DNA of 41,775 nt from a bacterium (GTDB lineage Bacteria > Elusimicrobiota > Elusimicrobia > UBA1565 > UBA9628), in assembly GCA_021806745.1 (NCBI GenBank), contig JAJZQS010000011.1:1-41775 (forward strand), read 5' to 3'. The notes beneath the pieces are model-generated. The model was not told where the DNA came from. It did no database searches and saw only the letters and a program-made list of their open reading frames with translations. Positions within the stretch are counted from its first letter, which is position 1. The number at the start of each line of letters is the position of its first letter. Position numbers and translations under genes: made by a program. This document shows, one piece after another, positions 15,459-22,969 of the stretch.

Positions 15459-16662
15459 CGGGCGCCGAGGGCGGCGCGAGGTCGCGCACGCGCGGCCAGG
15501 CCGGATCTTCGGCGCGGCGAGCGCAGCGCGTTTGAGCCGGGTCTCGGCCGTCCAGCGCCCCGCAGACGAGAACGAGATTCTTGCCGTTCAACGCCCAATA
15601 GTGGTATTCGCGCCCGCCGTCGAAGACCGGCCCCATCATCGACAGCGCCATCGGAGCCGCGTGCGCGACGGTCCTGCCGTCGACGACGACGCCGTTGCCC
15701 CCCATGTCGGCGCCGAGCCTGGTGAAGCCGTAATGTCCGAAGCCCGAGCCGAACGACGGGCCCTTGCCGAGGGGGCGGCCGTAGAGGGAGAAGGAGTGGA
15801 GGACGGTGCGCGCGTCGACGGCGACGAGCACCGTGTCGACGAACGGCCGCCCCGCGTCGTCGAGTTCGATTCGGCAGCCCATGCAGGGCGTCATGCCTCG
15901 TTCGATGCCGTCGACGACCGTGAACGCGCACCGGCCGTACTGATTCGGCCCGCGCGCGGCGCAATAGCCGGCGTGACGCCCGCCGGGGCTGAAGGCGGGC
16001 GTGGAGGCTCCGTCCCAGGGGCCGGTCTTTTCCCCATCGATCTCCACGAAGAACCGGCGCGTCGGCGTCTGCCAGCGTCCGCCGACGCGGCGCAAATCCG
16101 CGCTGAAGGAGACGTCGTCGTACGGGACTTTCCGCTCGGGGCGGTGGTCGCGGTAGAGCCACCTCGCGCCCATCCACTCTTCGACGTAGACGACGGACTC
16201 CTCGGAAACGGCCATCGCCCGAGGCTGTTTTGGAAACGCCGGGCCCATTCCCTGGCCGGACACCACGGCCCAGCCGCCGGGCAGGCGGACGACGAAAGCG
16301 GCGTTGCGGCCGCGCGGGCTGATCAGCAGCGGGCCGATCTCGGCGTAGACCTTCTTGCCCACGCGCACGCCGTTGATCGCCGGAGCCAGGCCGCCGTCGA
16401 CGCTCAGGAAATGAAACAGGATCGAGCCGTCGGCGCTGAGAGCTCCGGGACCGGCGAGAGTTCCCGCGGGCCCGCTCACGCGCGCGGCGCCGTCGACGAT
16501 CCAGCGGTCCTCGCGCGGTCCCGAGTCCAGATACGCGTAGTGGTAGCCGTCGGCGGAAAAGACGGCGTCCGGCGGCGGCAAGGGGCCCGCGTCGTAGACG
16601 GCCACCTGGGCGCGCGCGGCCGCGGCCAAAATCAGCGCCAGCGCCGTGGATGCGGCGATCAC
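15445..16662 (-). CDS. Secreted protein, beta-propeller-like, unknown function
   Basis: 405 residues with a signal peptide (IAASTALALILAAAARAQ). The rest is a series of roughly 40-60 residue beta-rich segments with repeated short phrases of the kind FSADGYHYAYLDSG, LSADGSILFHF, ISPRGRNAAFVVRL, FSPGGRHAGYCAARG, that recall TolB/PD40 propeller blades describing values held for an entity. Several Cys (YCAARGPNQYGRC, MTPCMGC) may form disulfides. Function unknown. The GTG start overlaps the TGA of the upstream HPPD-like gene (GTGA), so it is probably the last gene of that operon, although it has no evident metabolic role in tyrosine breakdown. Confidence 0.65.
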   Translation of the reverse strand: MIAASTALALILAAAARAQVAVYDAGPLPPPDAVFSADGYHYAYLDSGPREDRWIVDGAARVSGPAGTLAGPGALSADGSILFHFLSVDGGLAPAINGVRVGKKVYAEIGPLLISPRGRNAAFVVRLPGGWAVVSGQGMGPAFPKQPRAMAVSEESVVYVEEWMGARWLYRDHRPERKVPYDDVSFSADLRRVGGRWQTPTRRFFVEIDGEKTGPWDGASTPAFSPGGRHAGYCAARGPNQYGRCAFTVVDGIERGMTPCMGCRIELDDAGRPFVDTVLVAVDARTVLHSFSLYGRPLGKGPSFGSGFGHYGFTRLGADMGGNGVVVDGRTVAHAAPMALSMMGPVFDGGREYHYWALNGKNLVLVCGALDGRDPAQTRCARRAEDPAWPRVRDLAPPSAPVSAP

Positions 16663-17432
16663 TTCCGCCGGCGCGCGCGGGCGGCGGCGTAGTCGAGCAT
16701 GTCGGCCTCGACGCGCTCAAGCAGCGCGTCGTCGATCTCGAAGACCTCGCGGCCCTTGAGGCGCGCGGCGACGCGGCGCGCGAGCGCGTCGTCGATGAAC
16801 GGCACGGCGCGGCCGCGCTTGTATTCGTTCTCCTTTTCCTGGTAGAGGCCGAGGAAGGTCTTGTCGCGAAACCAGGCCTCGCGGTTGGAGGCGGTCTCCA
16901 GCTGCTTGAGGAGTTCCGCGCTGGGGTCGCGCTGGACGAACTCGAAGAAGGTCGCGCTCGGCTTGGCCGCGCCGGGCATCGTCCATTCGCCGGAAAAGAC
17001 CTGGATCAAATCCTCGTCGGCGTCTTTCAGGATCGGCGTGATGAAGTTGACGCCGCGCGCCAGCGCGAAGGCGTGGAAGGCGAGCAGGTCCGGCGTGCGC
17101 AGCGCCACGTGCTGCCAGTGGCAGGAGCCGCCGCGGTTTTTGAGCATCGTTCGCACGTGCGAGGAGCGCCCTTTGGGCTCCGTGGGCTGGACCACGGCGA
17201 AGATCGTCTGCGCGGGCACGCGCGCGCCGCGCTCGACTCCCACGCGCGCGGCGAAGGTCATCGAGGAGGGTTTCTTCTGGCCCGGCCAGTTCGAGCGCTT
17301 TTCGTAAATCAAATCCTCTCTCGAAACGCCGAAGACGATGCGCATGAGCGCGTAGGTGGTCTTGTAGAGGTCGGGCTCGACCAGGAAAGTCATGTGGTCG
17401 ACGACGAAATTGTGGAAGGGCTCTTTTTTCAT
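16659..17432 (-). CDS. 4-hydroxyphenylpyruvate dioxygenase-like protein, single VOC region
   Basis: 257 residues, against 350-400 for usual HPPD. It holds the three iron ligands expected of the catalytic half: H13 in VDHMTFLV, H108 in CHWQHVALRT and E164 in TFFEFVQRD. What is missing is the N-terminal VOC repeat; the C-terminus instead has an extra helical, charged tail (about residues 170-257). HPPD turns 4-hydroxyphenylpyruvate into homogentisate, and the neighbours are homogentisate dioxygenase and a fumarylacetoacetase-family gene, so the role fits. A related alpha-keto acid dioxygenase activity is possible. The ATG overlaps the TGA of the flavin reductase gene (ATGA). No frame change upstream that would restore an N-terminal half was seen. 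Confidence 0.8.
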   Translation of the reverse strand: MKKEPFHNFVVDHMTFLVEPDLYKTTYALMRIVFGVSREDLIYEKRSNWPGQKKPSSMTFAARVGVERGARVPAQTIFAVVQPTEPKGRSSHVRTMLKNRGGSCHWQHVALRTPDLLAFHAFALARGVNFITPILKDADEDLIQVFSGEWTMPGAAKPSATFFEFVQRDPSAELLKQLETASNREAWFRDKTFLGLYQEKENEYKRGRAVPFIDDALARRVAARLKGREVFEIDDALLERVEADMLDYAAARARRRK

Positions 17433-18040
17433 GCGGCCTCCGGGCGCGGCAGTTCGAAGTCGTCGCGGGTGCGGCAATACCAGTTGCCTTCCAGGCGCCC
17501 GACCGCGCGCAGGTCGCGATGGTCGACGCGGCCGTCTTTGTAGAGCGCCGAGTCGCAGTGCACGCGCACCACGCGCCCGACGATCAGGTTTCCGGCCAGC
17601 GGCCCCTCGGCCAGGCGCACCACCTGGACGAGCTCGCACTCGAAGGCGGCCGGGCTCTCGGCCACGCGAGGCGGGCGCACCTTGACCGAGGGCGCGGGGG
17701 TCAGTCCGCAGCGCTCGAACTCGCTGACGCCGCGGGCGAAGGGCGCCGAGGTCGCGTTCATCTTCTCGGCCAGGGCCTCGGTGGCGAAATTGACCACGAA
17801 CTGGCCGGTGGCCTCGGCGTTGAGAAGAGTGTCTTTTTTCCGGCCGTTGCGGTCGTTGGCGCAGGAAAAGCACAGGCTCATGGGCTCGGCGCCGATGCCG
17901 GTGAAGAAGCTGAATGGCGCGAGGTTGTTCTCGCCTTGCGGCGAGACCGTCGACACCCACGCGATGGGCCGCGGCTGGATGAGGCCGATCATCAGCGCGT
18001 AGCGCTCGCGTGCGGGCAGCGCCAGGGGGTCCAGGTCCAT
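17429..18040 (-). CDS. Flavin reductase-like FMN-binding split-barrel protein
   Basis: 203 residues, DIM6/NTAB flavin reductase-like family. Family features: ERYALMIGLIQPRPIAWVST at the N-terminus, NNLAPFSFFTGIGAEPMSLC (FMN phosphate region), KDTLLNAEATGQFVVNFATE and SPAAFECELVQVVRLAEGPL. These proteins bind FMN and often pass reduced flavin to a partner oxygenase. Here it lies between hmgA and the HPPD-like gene, joined by TGATG and ATGA overlaps. Neither HPPD nor HmgA needs flavin, so its part in the pathway is unclear; similar genes accompany homogentisate clusters in other bacteria as far as I recall. Confidence 0.88.
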   Translation of the reverse strand: MDLDPLALPARERYALMIGLIQPRPIAWVSTVSPQGENNLAPFSFFTGIGAEPMSLCFSCANDRNGRKKDTLLNAEATGQFVVNFATEALAEKMNATSAPFARGVSEFERCGLTPAPSVKVRPPRVAESPAAFECELVQVVRLAEGPLAGNLIVGRVVRVHCDSALYKDGRVDHRDLRAVGRLEGNWYCRTRDDFELPRPEAA

Positions 18041-19263
18041 CAGGCCGCCGAGACCCCTTGCGTGTCGCGGTTCCAACTCGTCGCGTAGTCTTTTTCGGCG
18101 ATGCCCAGCGCCTGGCGCGCGACGCTCAGCGGCTCGAAGAATGTGTCCATCATCACCGCGAGGTAGTCGGAGAGCTTGCCGCGGTCCTCGAAGGAGCGTT
18201 TGGCCGCCATGCCGTGCGGCGAGTGCGGCAGGGCTCCGGGATGGACGGTCAGCGAGCCGGGCTCGACCAGGCCCTTGCGCGCGCCGTAGGAGGTGTTGGA
18301 GAAGAACATGATCTCGTCGCTGTCGGCGTTGTAGTGCGCGTAGGGCGCGGGGATGTCGCGCGGGTGCCAACCCTCGATCTGGCCCTTGAAGGTGCACACG
18401 GCAAATCCCGCGTGCGGCGCCGCGCCGGACTCGAAGGTCTGGCGGGTGGGGGGGGCGGTGTGGATTTGGCGCGCGAGCGGGTGCTGGTCGTCGACGTGGA
18501 AGGTCCACGGATAGAGCGCGCCCTCCCAGCCGATGAGGTCGAAGGGGTGATGGCCGAGGACGGTCTCGGTCATGAAGCCTCCGCCGTGCTTGGTCCAGAT
18601 CCGGAACTGTCCCTCCTCGTCGCGCGCGGGGCGAAACTCCGGGGACTCGGTCTCGGTCTCGACGACCGGGGCCATCAGCGTGGCCTGGCCGGACTTGTTC
18701 AGGTAGTGCGGGGCGAAGCCGACGGGAAAGCGCGACTCGATGAGCAAAATCCAGCAGTCCTCGCTTTCGAGCTCGACGCGGTAGGTCGTGCCCTTGGGCA
18801 CGATGACATAGTGACCGGGACGGAAAGGAAGAACGCCGTACTCGGAGGCCAGAAGTCCGCGGCCCTCCTGCACGAACCAGAGTTCGTGGCCGTCGCCGTT
18901 GCGAAAGAACCTGTCCGCCGGGCAGGAGCGCTCGAAGCGCGCGCCGTAGACGAAGGTGGTGGAGCCGTAGACCAGCGGCACGCGTCCGCCGATCACGTCG
19001 CCGTGCGGCTTCAGGCGGCCGGTGCGCAGATGCCAGGGCTGCAGGGGCTGGTGGGGCATGGGCTGAGGGCGCAGGTCCAGCGGCAGGCGGTGCGGTTCGC
19101 GTACGATCTGGGTCGGATACTTCCGGTAGTGGTACTTGCGCGACCAGTCTCCGGAAAAGCCGACCGAGCCGTGGATCTCCTCCAGAGCCAGGATGCCCGG
19201 CTCGGAATAGAACTCGGTGTGCGGGGTGCGGGGCACTCGTCCGCGGGTGAGGATCGCGCTCAT
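18040..19263 (-). CDS. hmgA: Homogentisate 1,2-dioxygenase
   Basis: 407 residues, a little shorter than the 430-440 of proteobacterial enzymes. It opens the ring of homogentisate to 4-maleylacetoacetate. Conserved iron-site regions are visible: PAPYAHYNADSDEIMFFSN (His and Glu ligands) and VHPGALPHSPHGMAA (His ligand). Also GWEGALYPWTFHVDDQHP and TKHGGGFMTE are typical of the family. Cytoplasmic. A probable extended -10 (TGCTAGGAT) lies 6 nt before the ATG, so it may be transcribed on its own as well as with fah, whose stop is 32 nt upstream. The TGA shares one base with the next ATG. Confidence 0.95.
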   Translation of the reverse strand: MSAILTRGRVPRTPHTEFYSEPGILALEEIHGSVGFSGDWSRKYHYRKYPTQIVREPHRLPLDLRPQPMPHQPLQPWHLRTGRLKPHGDVIGGRVPLVYGSTTFVYGARFERSCPADRFFRNGDGHELWFVQEGRGLLASEYGVLPFRPGHYVIVPKGTTYRVELESEDCWILLIESRFPVGFAPHYLNKSGQATLMAPVVETETESPEFRPARDEEGQFRIWTKHGGGFMTETVLGHHPFDLIGWEGALYPWTFHVDDQHPLARQIHTAPPTRQTFESGAAPHAGFAVCTFKGQIEGWHPRDIPAPYAHYNADSDEIMFFSNTSYGARKGLVEPGSLTVHPGALPHSPHGMAAKRSFEDRGKLSDYLAVMMDTFFEPLSVARQALGIAEKDYATSWNRDTQGVSAA

Positions 19264-19269
19264 GGCGCC

Positions 19270-19278
19270 ATCCTAGCA
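19270..19278 (-). promoter_or_regulatory. Extended -10 promoter of hmgA
   Basis: Minus-strand TGC-TAGGAT (TAGGAT at 19270-19275), then GGCGCC and the ATG. The 12-mer TGCTAGGATGGC is the same as upstream of fah (20315-20326). No -35 is seen. Confidence 0.55.
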
Positions 19279-19294
19279 AAACCGGCCGAAGCCA

Positions 19295-20311
19295 TCAGCC
19301 GGCGCGGCGGCCGTCGGGGCCGTATTTCAGGCGCGTTTGCGCCGCGGGCGCGCCGATCGAGTTGCGCAAGACGCCCAAGGGTCCGGCGTCGAGCTCGAGC
19401 GCGTCGCCGGGCGCGATCCAGCGGTCTTGGTCGAGCCCGCAGCCCTTGAAGTAAGTTCCCGAGCCGAGGAGGTCTCCGGGAAGCAGGGTCTCGCTTTGCG
19501 AGGCGTGCGAGAGCATGGTCTCGAAAGACCAGTAGGGCTGAAGGCCGCCCGAGCGGCTCCACTCCTGCCCGTTGACGCGGACCTTGAGCTCGGGCACGCG
19601 GCCGTCCCATTCGTCGGCGGTGAGCAGAAACGGCCCCAAGGCCGTGGCGAAGTCCTTGCCCTTGGCCGGGCCCATGCGGCAGACCATCTCGTTTTTCTGG
19701 ATGTCGCGCGCGGAGCAGTCGTTCATGATCATGACGCCGGCGATCAGCGCGCGGGCGTCTTCCACGGCGGCGTCGCGGCACTCGCGCGCGACCACCGCGG
19801 CGATCTCGAACTCGAAGTCGAGCTTGCGCGTGAACGCGGGCCAGGGCAGGGCGTCGCCGGGGCCGTAGATTTCGCGGGGGTTGCCCTTGTAGTAGACCGG
19901 CTGGTCGTACCAGGCTTGGGGCATGGGCTCGCCGCGGCGCGCGGCGCCCGCCTTGGCGTGATCTTCGAAGGCGAAGAAATCCCGCAGCGAGCGCGGCCGC
20001 GGCAGCGGGGCGCGCAGTCTGACCTCGGATTCGTCCCAGACCACGCGCTCGCCGCGCGGGCCGTCAGGGTCGCCGGCAATCGCGTCGAGCGCGCGGCGGG
20101 CCTCATCCATCGACTCCGCTCCGCCGTCCAGAAGTCCGAGCATGTCCGCGGGCACGAAAAAATCGGCGCGCGCGGCGGGGCGGGAGCGGCCCTCGCGGGC
20201 GTAAAGCATCGCCGAGGCCAGGTTCAAGTCGATCACGCGCCCCTCGCGCAACGCGCCCAGGCGCAAGGCGGGCCCCAGCCGCGTCGCCACTTCGAAAGTG
20301 ACCAGCTTCAC
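19295..20311 (-). CDS. Fumarylacetoacetate hydrolase family protein
   Basis: 338 residues, of the bacterial FAH-family length (330-ish, shorter than eukaryotic FAH of about 420). Metal and catalytic signatures are present: RDFFAFEDHAKAGAARRG (catalytic His region), KLDFEFEIAAVVARE (two Glu ligands), GVMIMNDCSARDIQKNE (Asp ligand) and GSGTYFKGCG in the C-terminal part. In this context it should split fumarylacetoacetate into fumarate and acetoacetate, the last step of tyrosine breakdown. No maleylacetoacetate isomerase gene is seen nearby. The start is GTG with a probable extended -10 six nt before it. First gene of the minus-strand tyrosine group. Confidence 0.9.
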   Translation of the reverse strand: MKLVTFEVATRLGPALRLGALREGRVIDLNLASAMLYAREGRSRPAARADFFVPADMLGLLDGGAESMDEARRALDAIAGDPDGPRGERVVWDESEVRLRAPLPRPRSLRDFFAFEDHAKAGAARRGEPMPQAWYDQPVYYKGNPREIYGPGDALPWPAFTRKLDFEFEIAAVVARECRDAAVEDARALIAGVMIMNDCSARDIQKNEMVCRMGPAKGKDFATALGPFLLTADEWDGRVPELKVRVNGQEWSRSGGLQPYWSFETMLSHASQSETLLPGDLLGSGTYFKGCGLDQDRWIAPGDALELDAGPLGVLRNSIGAPAAQTRLKYGPDGRRAG

Positions 20312-20317
20312 GCGGCC

Positions 20318-20326
20318 ATCCTAGCA
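20318..20326 (-). promoter_or_regulatory. Extended -10 promoter of fah
   Basis: Minus-strand TGC-TAGGAT (TAGGAT at 20318-20323), then GGCCGC and the GTG. It is the twin of the hmgA element and overlaps the region of the divergent small gene. Confidence 0.55.
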
Positions 20327-20334
20327 CATCGAGA

Positions 20335-20340
20335 TATGCT
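20335..20340 (+). promoter_or_regulatory. -10 element of the small membrane protein gene
   Basis: TATGCT with a leader of about 20 nt that carries a strong purine-rich ribosome site GGGGGGCGGAGG (20351-20362). No clear -35. Confidence 0.4.
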
Positions 20341-20365
20341 AAATAGGCAAGGGGGGCGGAGGCTC

Positions 20366-20566
20366 ATGAACGACGCCATCGGGAGTTCCTTTTCCTTCGC
20401 CGAGCTGTCGCATGCCGGCTGGGGCGCGATCGCTTTCGGCGCAGTGCTGTTTCTGGCCGGCGCGGTCCTGGCCGTGATCGCCTGCCGCCTGCTGTGCCGC
20501 TGCTGCGACCCGAACTACGTCCACGGAGCCAAGAGCCCGCCGACGCGGTCCAAGCGCCGGAAATAG
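20366..20566 (+). CDS. Small single-pass membrane protein with cysteine cluster
   Basis: 66 residues. One membrane helix (about 20-42: IAFGAVLFLAGAVLAVIACR) is followed by LLCRCCDPNYVHGAKS and a short basic tail (RSKRRK). The positive tail after the helix suggests the C-terminus faces the cytoplasm. Four cysteines cluster at the membrane edge (ACRLLCRCC), which could bind metal or carry lipid. No family recognised. The start is set by the strong ribosome site GGCGGAGG three nt before the ATG region, and a -10 lies further upstream. Short, so some doubt remains. Confidence 0.6.
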   Translation: MNDAIGSSFSFAELSHAGWGAIAFGAVLFLAGAVLAVIACRLLCRCCDPNYVHGAKSPPTRSKRRK

Positions 20567-20615
20567 GCGCCGGAAACCGCGAACGCGAGGTCGTTCGTCG
20601 GCCGCCCGTCGGCCT

Positions 20616-22538
20616 CTAGAAGTAGGATCCGAAAAATATCCGCCGTCGGCGCGGCTTCGCGAAGGACAAGTCGAGCACGGCGTCGCCGGACTCTATCTTG
20701 ATCAGCGGCGCGCCGAAGCGCTCCAAAAAAGTCGTGCGCAGTACGCGTCCCGACGACTGGCGGCTCTCGATGAGCCCGTCGCCTCCGGTGTAGATCATCA
20801 CGTGCGTGACGCGCTCGGAGTCCTCGGAGCGCGTCAAAAACACGAGGTCTCCGGGCTTGAGCTCGGCGCGGCGCACCGGACGCGCGCGCAGGTACTGCTC
20901 GTGCGAGTCGCGCGGGACGTCGCGGCCGTGTACGCGGTAGGCCAGGCTGACCAGGCCCGAGCAGTCCACGCCGATGGACGGATCGGCCTGGACGCCCGAG
21001 CGTCCGCCCCAATAGTAGGAAGTGCCCAAAAAGAGTTCGGCGGCGCGGATGATCTCGGCGCGGGAGCTCTCGGTGGGCAGGGGCGGCGGCGAGTACAGGT
21101 CGGCGGCGGCGATCTCGCCCGCGGAGCCGTCGAGCATCAGCACCCGCGCGGTCGACGAGGACTGCGACAGCCGGTCCAGCCTCGTGCCCACCGACAGCGT
21201 CATGAGCTCGCGTCCGACGTGGACGATCGCCTGGCGCGTGCGCACCGCGCAGTTTTCCGGAGGCGGCTCGGCGCAGACCAAGGCGTCCGCGCGCACCCAG
21301 CCGCGGTAGCCGCCCCACTTTCCGTGCGAGTCGAGCGCCTCCTGCTCGTCGGCGCTCAGCCGGACCCAGTCGCCTCGGGATTCCAGGGCCGTCACGCGCT
21401 CGCCGTAGAGAAGCTGGGACAGGTGCGCGTCGTCGGCCAGATGCACGCGCTTTCGCGCCGTCGGCTTGGACCAGAGATCGGCCACCGCCGCGCCCACGGC
21501 CAGGCGGCGCGGAAAATCCGGGCCGATCAGATAGGCCAGCCCGCGCTTGTTCACGCGCCAGACCTTATGGAACGCGGCGCGGGCGTAGACCCGGCGCTCT
21601 TGGCCGGCTCGGCCCGCGGGGTCCAGCGCGATCACGTCGCCCTTCGGCGTGAACCCCACGACCACCATCAAGTGCCCGCCGGTGCTGCGCATCGGCGAGC
21701 CCGGCAGTTCTCCCTCGCCGAAAGTCACGCTGACCGCGACCGGACGCCCGGCCGCGATCTCGGCTTCCAGATCCGTCAGCGACTGCAGACGCGCCACGCG
21801 CGCGTCCAGGCCCAGGAGCCCGGCGTAATCGGCGTTCGCGCTCCAGTTGCCGAAGAGCTGCGAGGTCCGGTCGCGCACGGCCAGGGCGACTTCCTCGGTG
21901 CCGAGCCGATGCCCCCAGAAGGAGAGCACCATCGAAAGCGAGGTCGGCGAGCAGATGTCGTGCTTGTACTTGTCTTGCGCGTCCATTTGCGAGCGCGGCG
22001 CCACGGCCAGTTCCCGCGTCCAGGGCCCGGTGGAGGCGGCGGGAGGCTCGGCCGGCGCGTCGCCGTTAGACAGAGCCAAGGACACCGAGCGCAGAAAGAC
22101 GGGCCTTCGACCGGCGCGGAACTTGAGCTTGTAGCGCGCCGCGGTCGCGGGAGATTTCAGCTTGAGCTCGTCGACGGCCAGCGTCGCGCGCGCGTCGTCG
22201 ACGCCGGGCGCGGAGGAAAATCCGTCGGCGCGAAGCGTCCCCAGCGAGTACCAGCCGCTCCAGCCGGCGTCGCCGCGGACCTTGACGAGAAGCTCGATCG
22301 AGCCGCCGGGCGGCACTTCGGCCGACAGGGAGCCGACGAGATTGTCGAAGGGCGTCGGGGACTCGATGTCGCCGGATTCGAGCGTCGCCGACGACGCCCG
22401 CGTGCGGAAAAGCCCGCGCGCGAAGGCGACGCGCGCCAGGCCGACGGCGCGGTCGGCGGCGACGTCCAGCGGCGTGCGATGCACGACGTTGCGATTCATC
22501 GCGAGGGCGGGGGGGGCGGAGACGATCAAAAAAGCCAT
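20616..22538 (-). CDS. Secreted C39-like peptidase / SH3b / NlpC-P60 hydrolase fusion
   Basis: 640 residues from the ATG at 22538. After a hydrophobic N-terminus (MAFLIVSAPPALA) comes a beta-rich domain (about 30-160). A peptidase C39-like domain follows (about 180-340) with C196 in HDICSPTSLSMVLSFWG, H289 in GGHLMVVVGF and D306 in ALDPAGR. SH3-like regions cover about 345-485, and the C-terminal NlpC/P60 domain has C526 in GVDCSGLVSLAYR and H579 in VTHVMIYTG. NlpC/P60 enzymes cut peptidoglycan stem peptides, with SH3 domains binding the wall. The start is uncertain: a TTG at 22583 with TAAGG before it adds 15 residues including Lys and Arg, giving a more normal signal peptide, but it puts a terminator-like hairpin inside the gene. 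Confidence 0.85.
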   Translation of the reverse strand: MAFLIVSAPPALAMNRNVVHRTPLDVAADRAVGLARVAFARGLFRTRASSATLESGDIESPTPFDNLVGSLSAEVPPGGSIELLVKVRGDAGWSGWYSLGTLRADGFSSAPGVDDARATLAVDELKLKSPATAARYKLKFRAGRRPVFLRSVSLALSNGDAPAEPPAASTGPWTRELAVAPRSQMDAQDKYKHDICSPTSLSMVLSFWGHRLGTEEVALAVRDRTSQLFGNWSANADYAGLLGLDARVARLQSLTDLEAEIAAGRPVAVSVTFGEGELPGSPMRSTGGHLMVVVGFTPKGDVIALDPAGRAGQERRVYARAAFHKVWRVNKRGLAYLIGPDFPRRLAVGAAVADLWSKPTARKRVHLADDAHLSQLLYGERVTALESRGDWVRLSADEQEALDSHGKWGGYRGWVRADALVCAEPPPENCAVRTRQAIVHVGRELMTLSVGTRLDRLSQSSSTARVLMLDGSAGEIAAADLYSPPPLPTESSRAEIIRAAELFLGTSYYWGGRSGVQADPSIGVDCSGLVSLAYRVHGRDVPRDSHEQYLRARPVRRAELKPGDLVFLTRSEDSERVTHVMIYTGGDGLIESRQSSGRVLRTTFLERFGAPLIKIESGDAVLDLSFAKPRRRRIFFGSYF

Positions 22539-22577
22539 GGAAAAGCCGGGCGACCAGCGCGGCCGCCCGGCTTTTCC
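22528..22577 (-). terminator. Intrinsic terminator-like hairpin after the ferredoxin gene
   Basis: Arms 22539-22552 and 22564-22577 pair perfectly over 14 bp around an 11-nt loop. On the minus strand the second arm is followed by ATGGC and six T (22528-22533). The 5-nt gap before the T run is longer than usual. The hairpin ends exactly at the ATG of the wall-hydrolase gene. Confidence 0.55.
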
Positions 22578-22590
22578 GGTCAAGGGCGCC

Positions 22591-22905
22591 TTACTTGACG
22601 AGTTTGTTGGTCGGCTTGTGAGGCGGGTCGTTTGGCGGTCTGGCGGGAGCCTTGGGATTATTCTTGAAAGTCGGCGCCAAATCCGCGTTGATCTTGGCCC
22701 AGGTGGGATTTTCGTCGGCCGAGCCCGAGATGGCTCCGATCGGACACTCCGGCAGGCAGACGCCGCAGTCGATGCAGACCTCGGGGTTGATGATCATGAA
22801 CTTCTCGTTTTTGTAGTCGCCGGGGTGGATGCATTCCACCGGGCAGACATCGACGCAGGCGGCGTAGACTTCTCCGAGACAACCTTCACCGATCACGTGA
22901 GGCAT
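22591..22905 (-). CDS. 7Fe-type ferredoxin ([3Fe-4S][4Fe-4S])
   Basis: 104 residues. Cysteine spacing is that of Azotobacter-type 7Fe ferredoxins: C9, C17, C21, C25 and then C44, C47, C50, C54 (CIDCGVCLPECP). The place of the usual second Cys of the first cluster (C9-x2) is not Cys, which predicts a [3Fe-4S] cluster there and a [4Fe-4S] cluster from C21, C44, C47 and C50. The C-terminal 45 residues form a Lys/Pro-rich tail common in this family. A cytoplasmic electron carrier; partner unknown. AAGGGGG lies 6 nt before the ATG. It is divergent from the porin gene, sharing a 64-nt intergenic region. Confidence 0.93.
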   Translation of the reverse strand: MPHVIGEGCLGEVYAACVDVCPVECIHPGDYKNEKFMIINPEVCIDCGVCLPECPIGAISGSADENPTWAKINADLAPTFKNNPKAPARPPNDPPHKPTNKLVK

Positions 22906-22952
22906 GGGCGACCCCCTTCTTTTCGCGCGTGGCGGGAGCGGGCAAAAGCCGG

Positions 22953-22958
22953 TATACT
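22953..22958 (+). promoter_or_regulatory. -10 element of the porin gene
   Basis: TATACT, 11 nt before the GTG at 22970, predicting a leader of about 5 nt. GGTATA read on the other strand may serve the divergent ferredoxin gene. No convincing -35 on either strand. Confidence 0.4.
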
Positions 22959-22969
22959 CACCACTGCGC

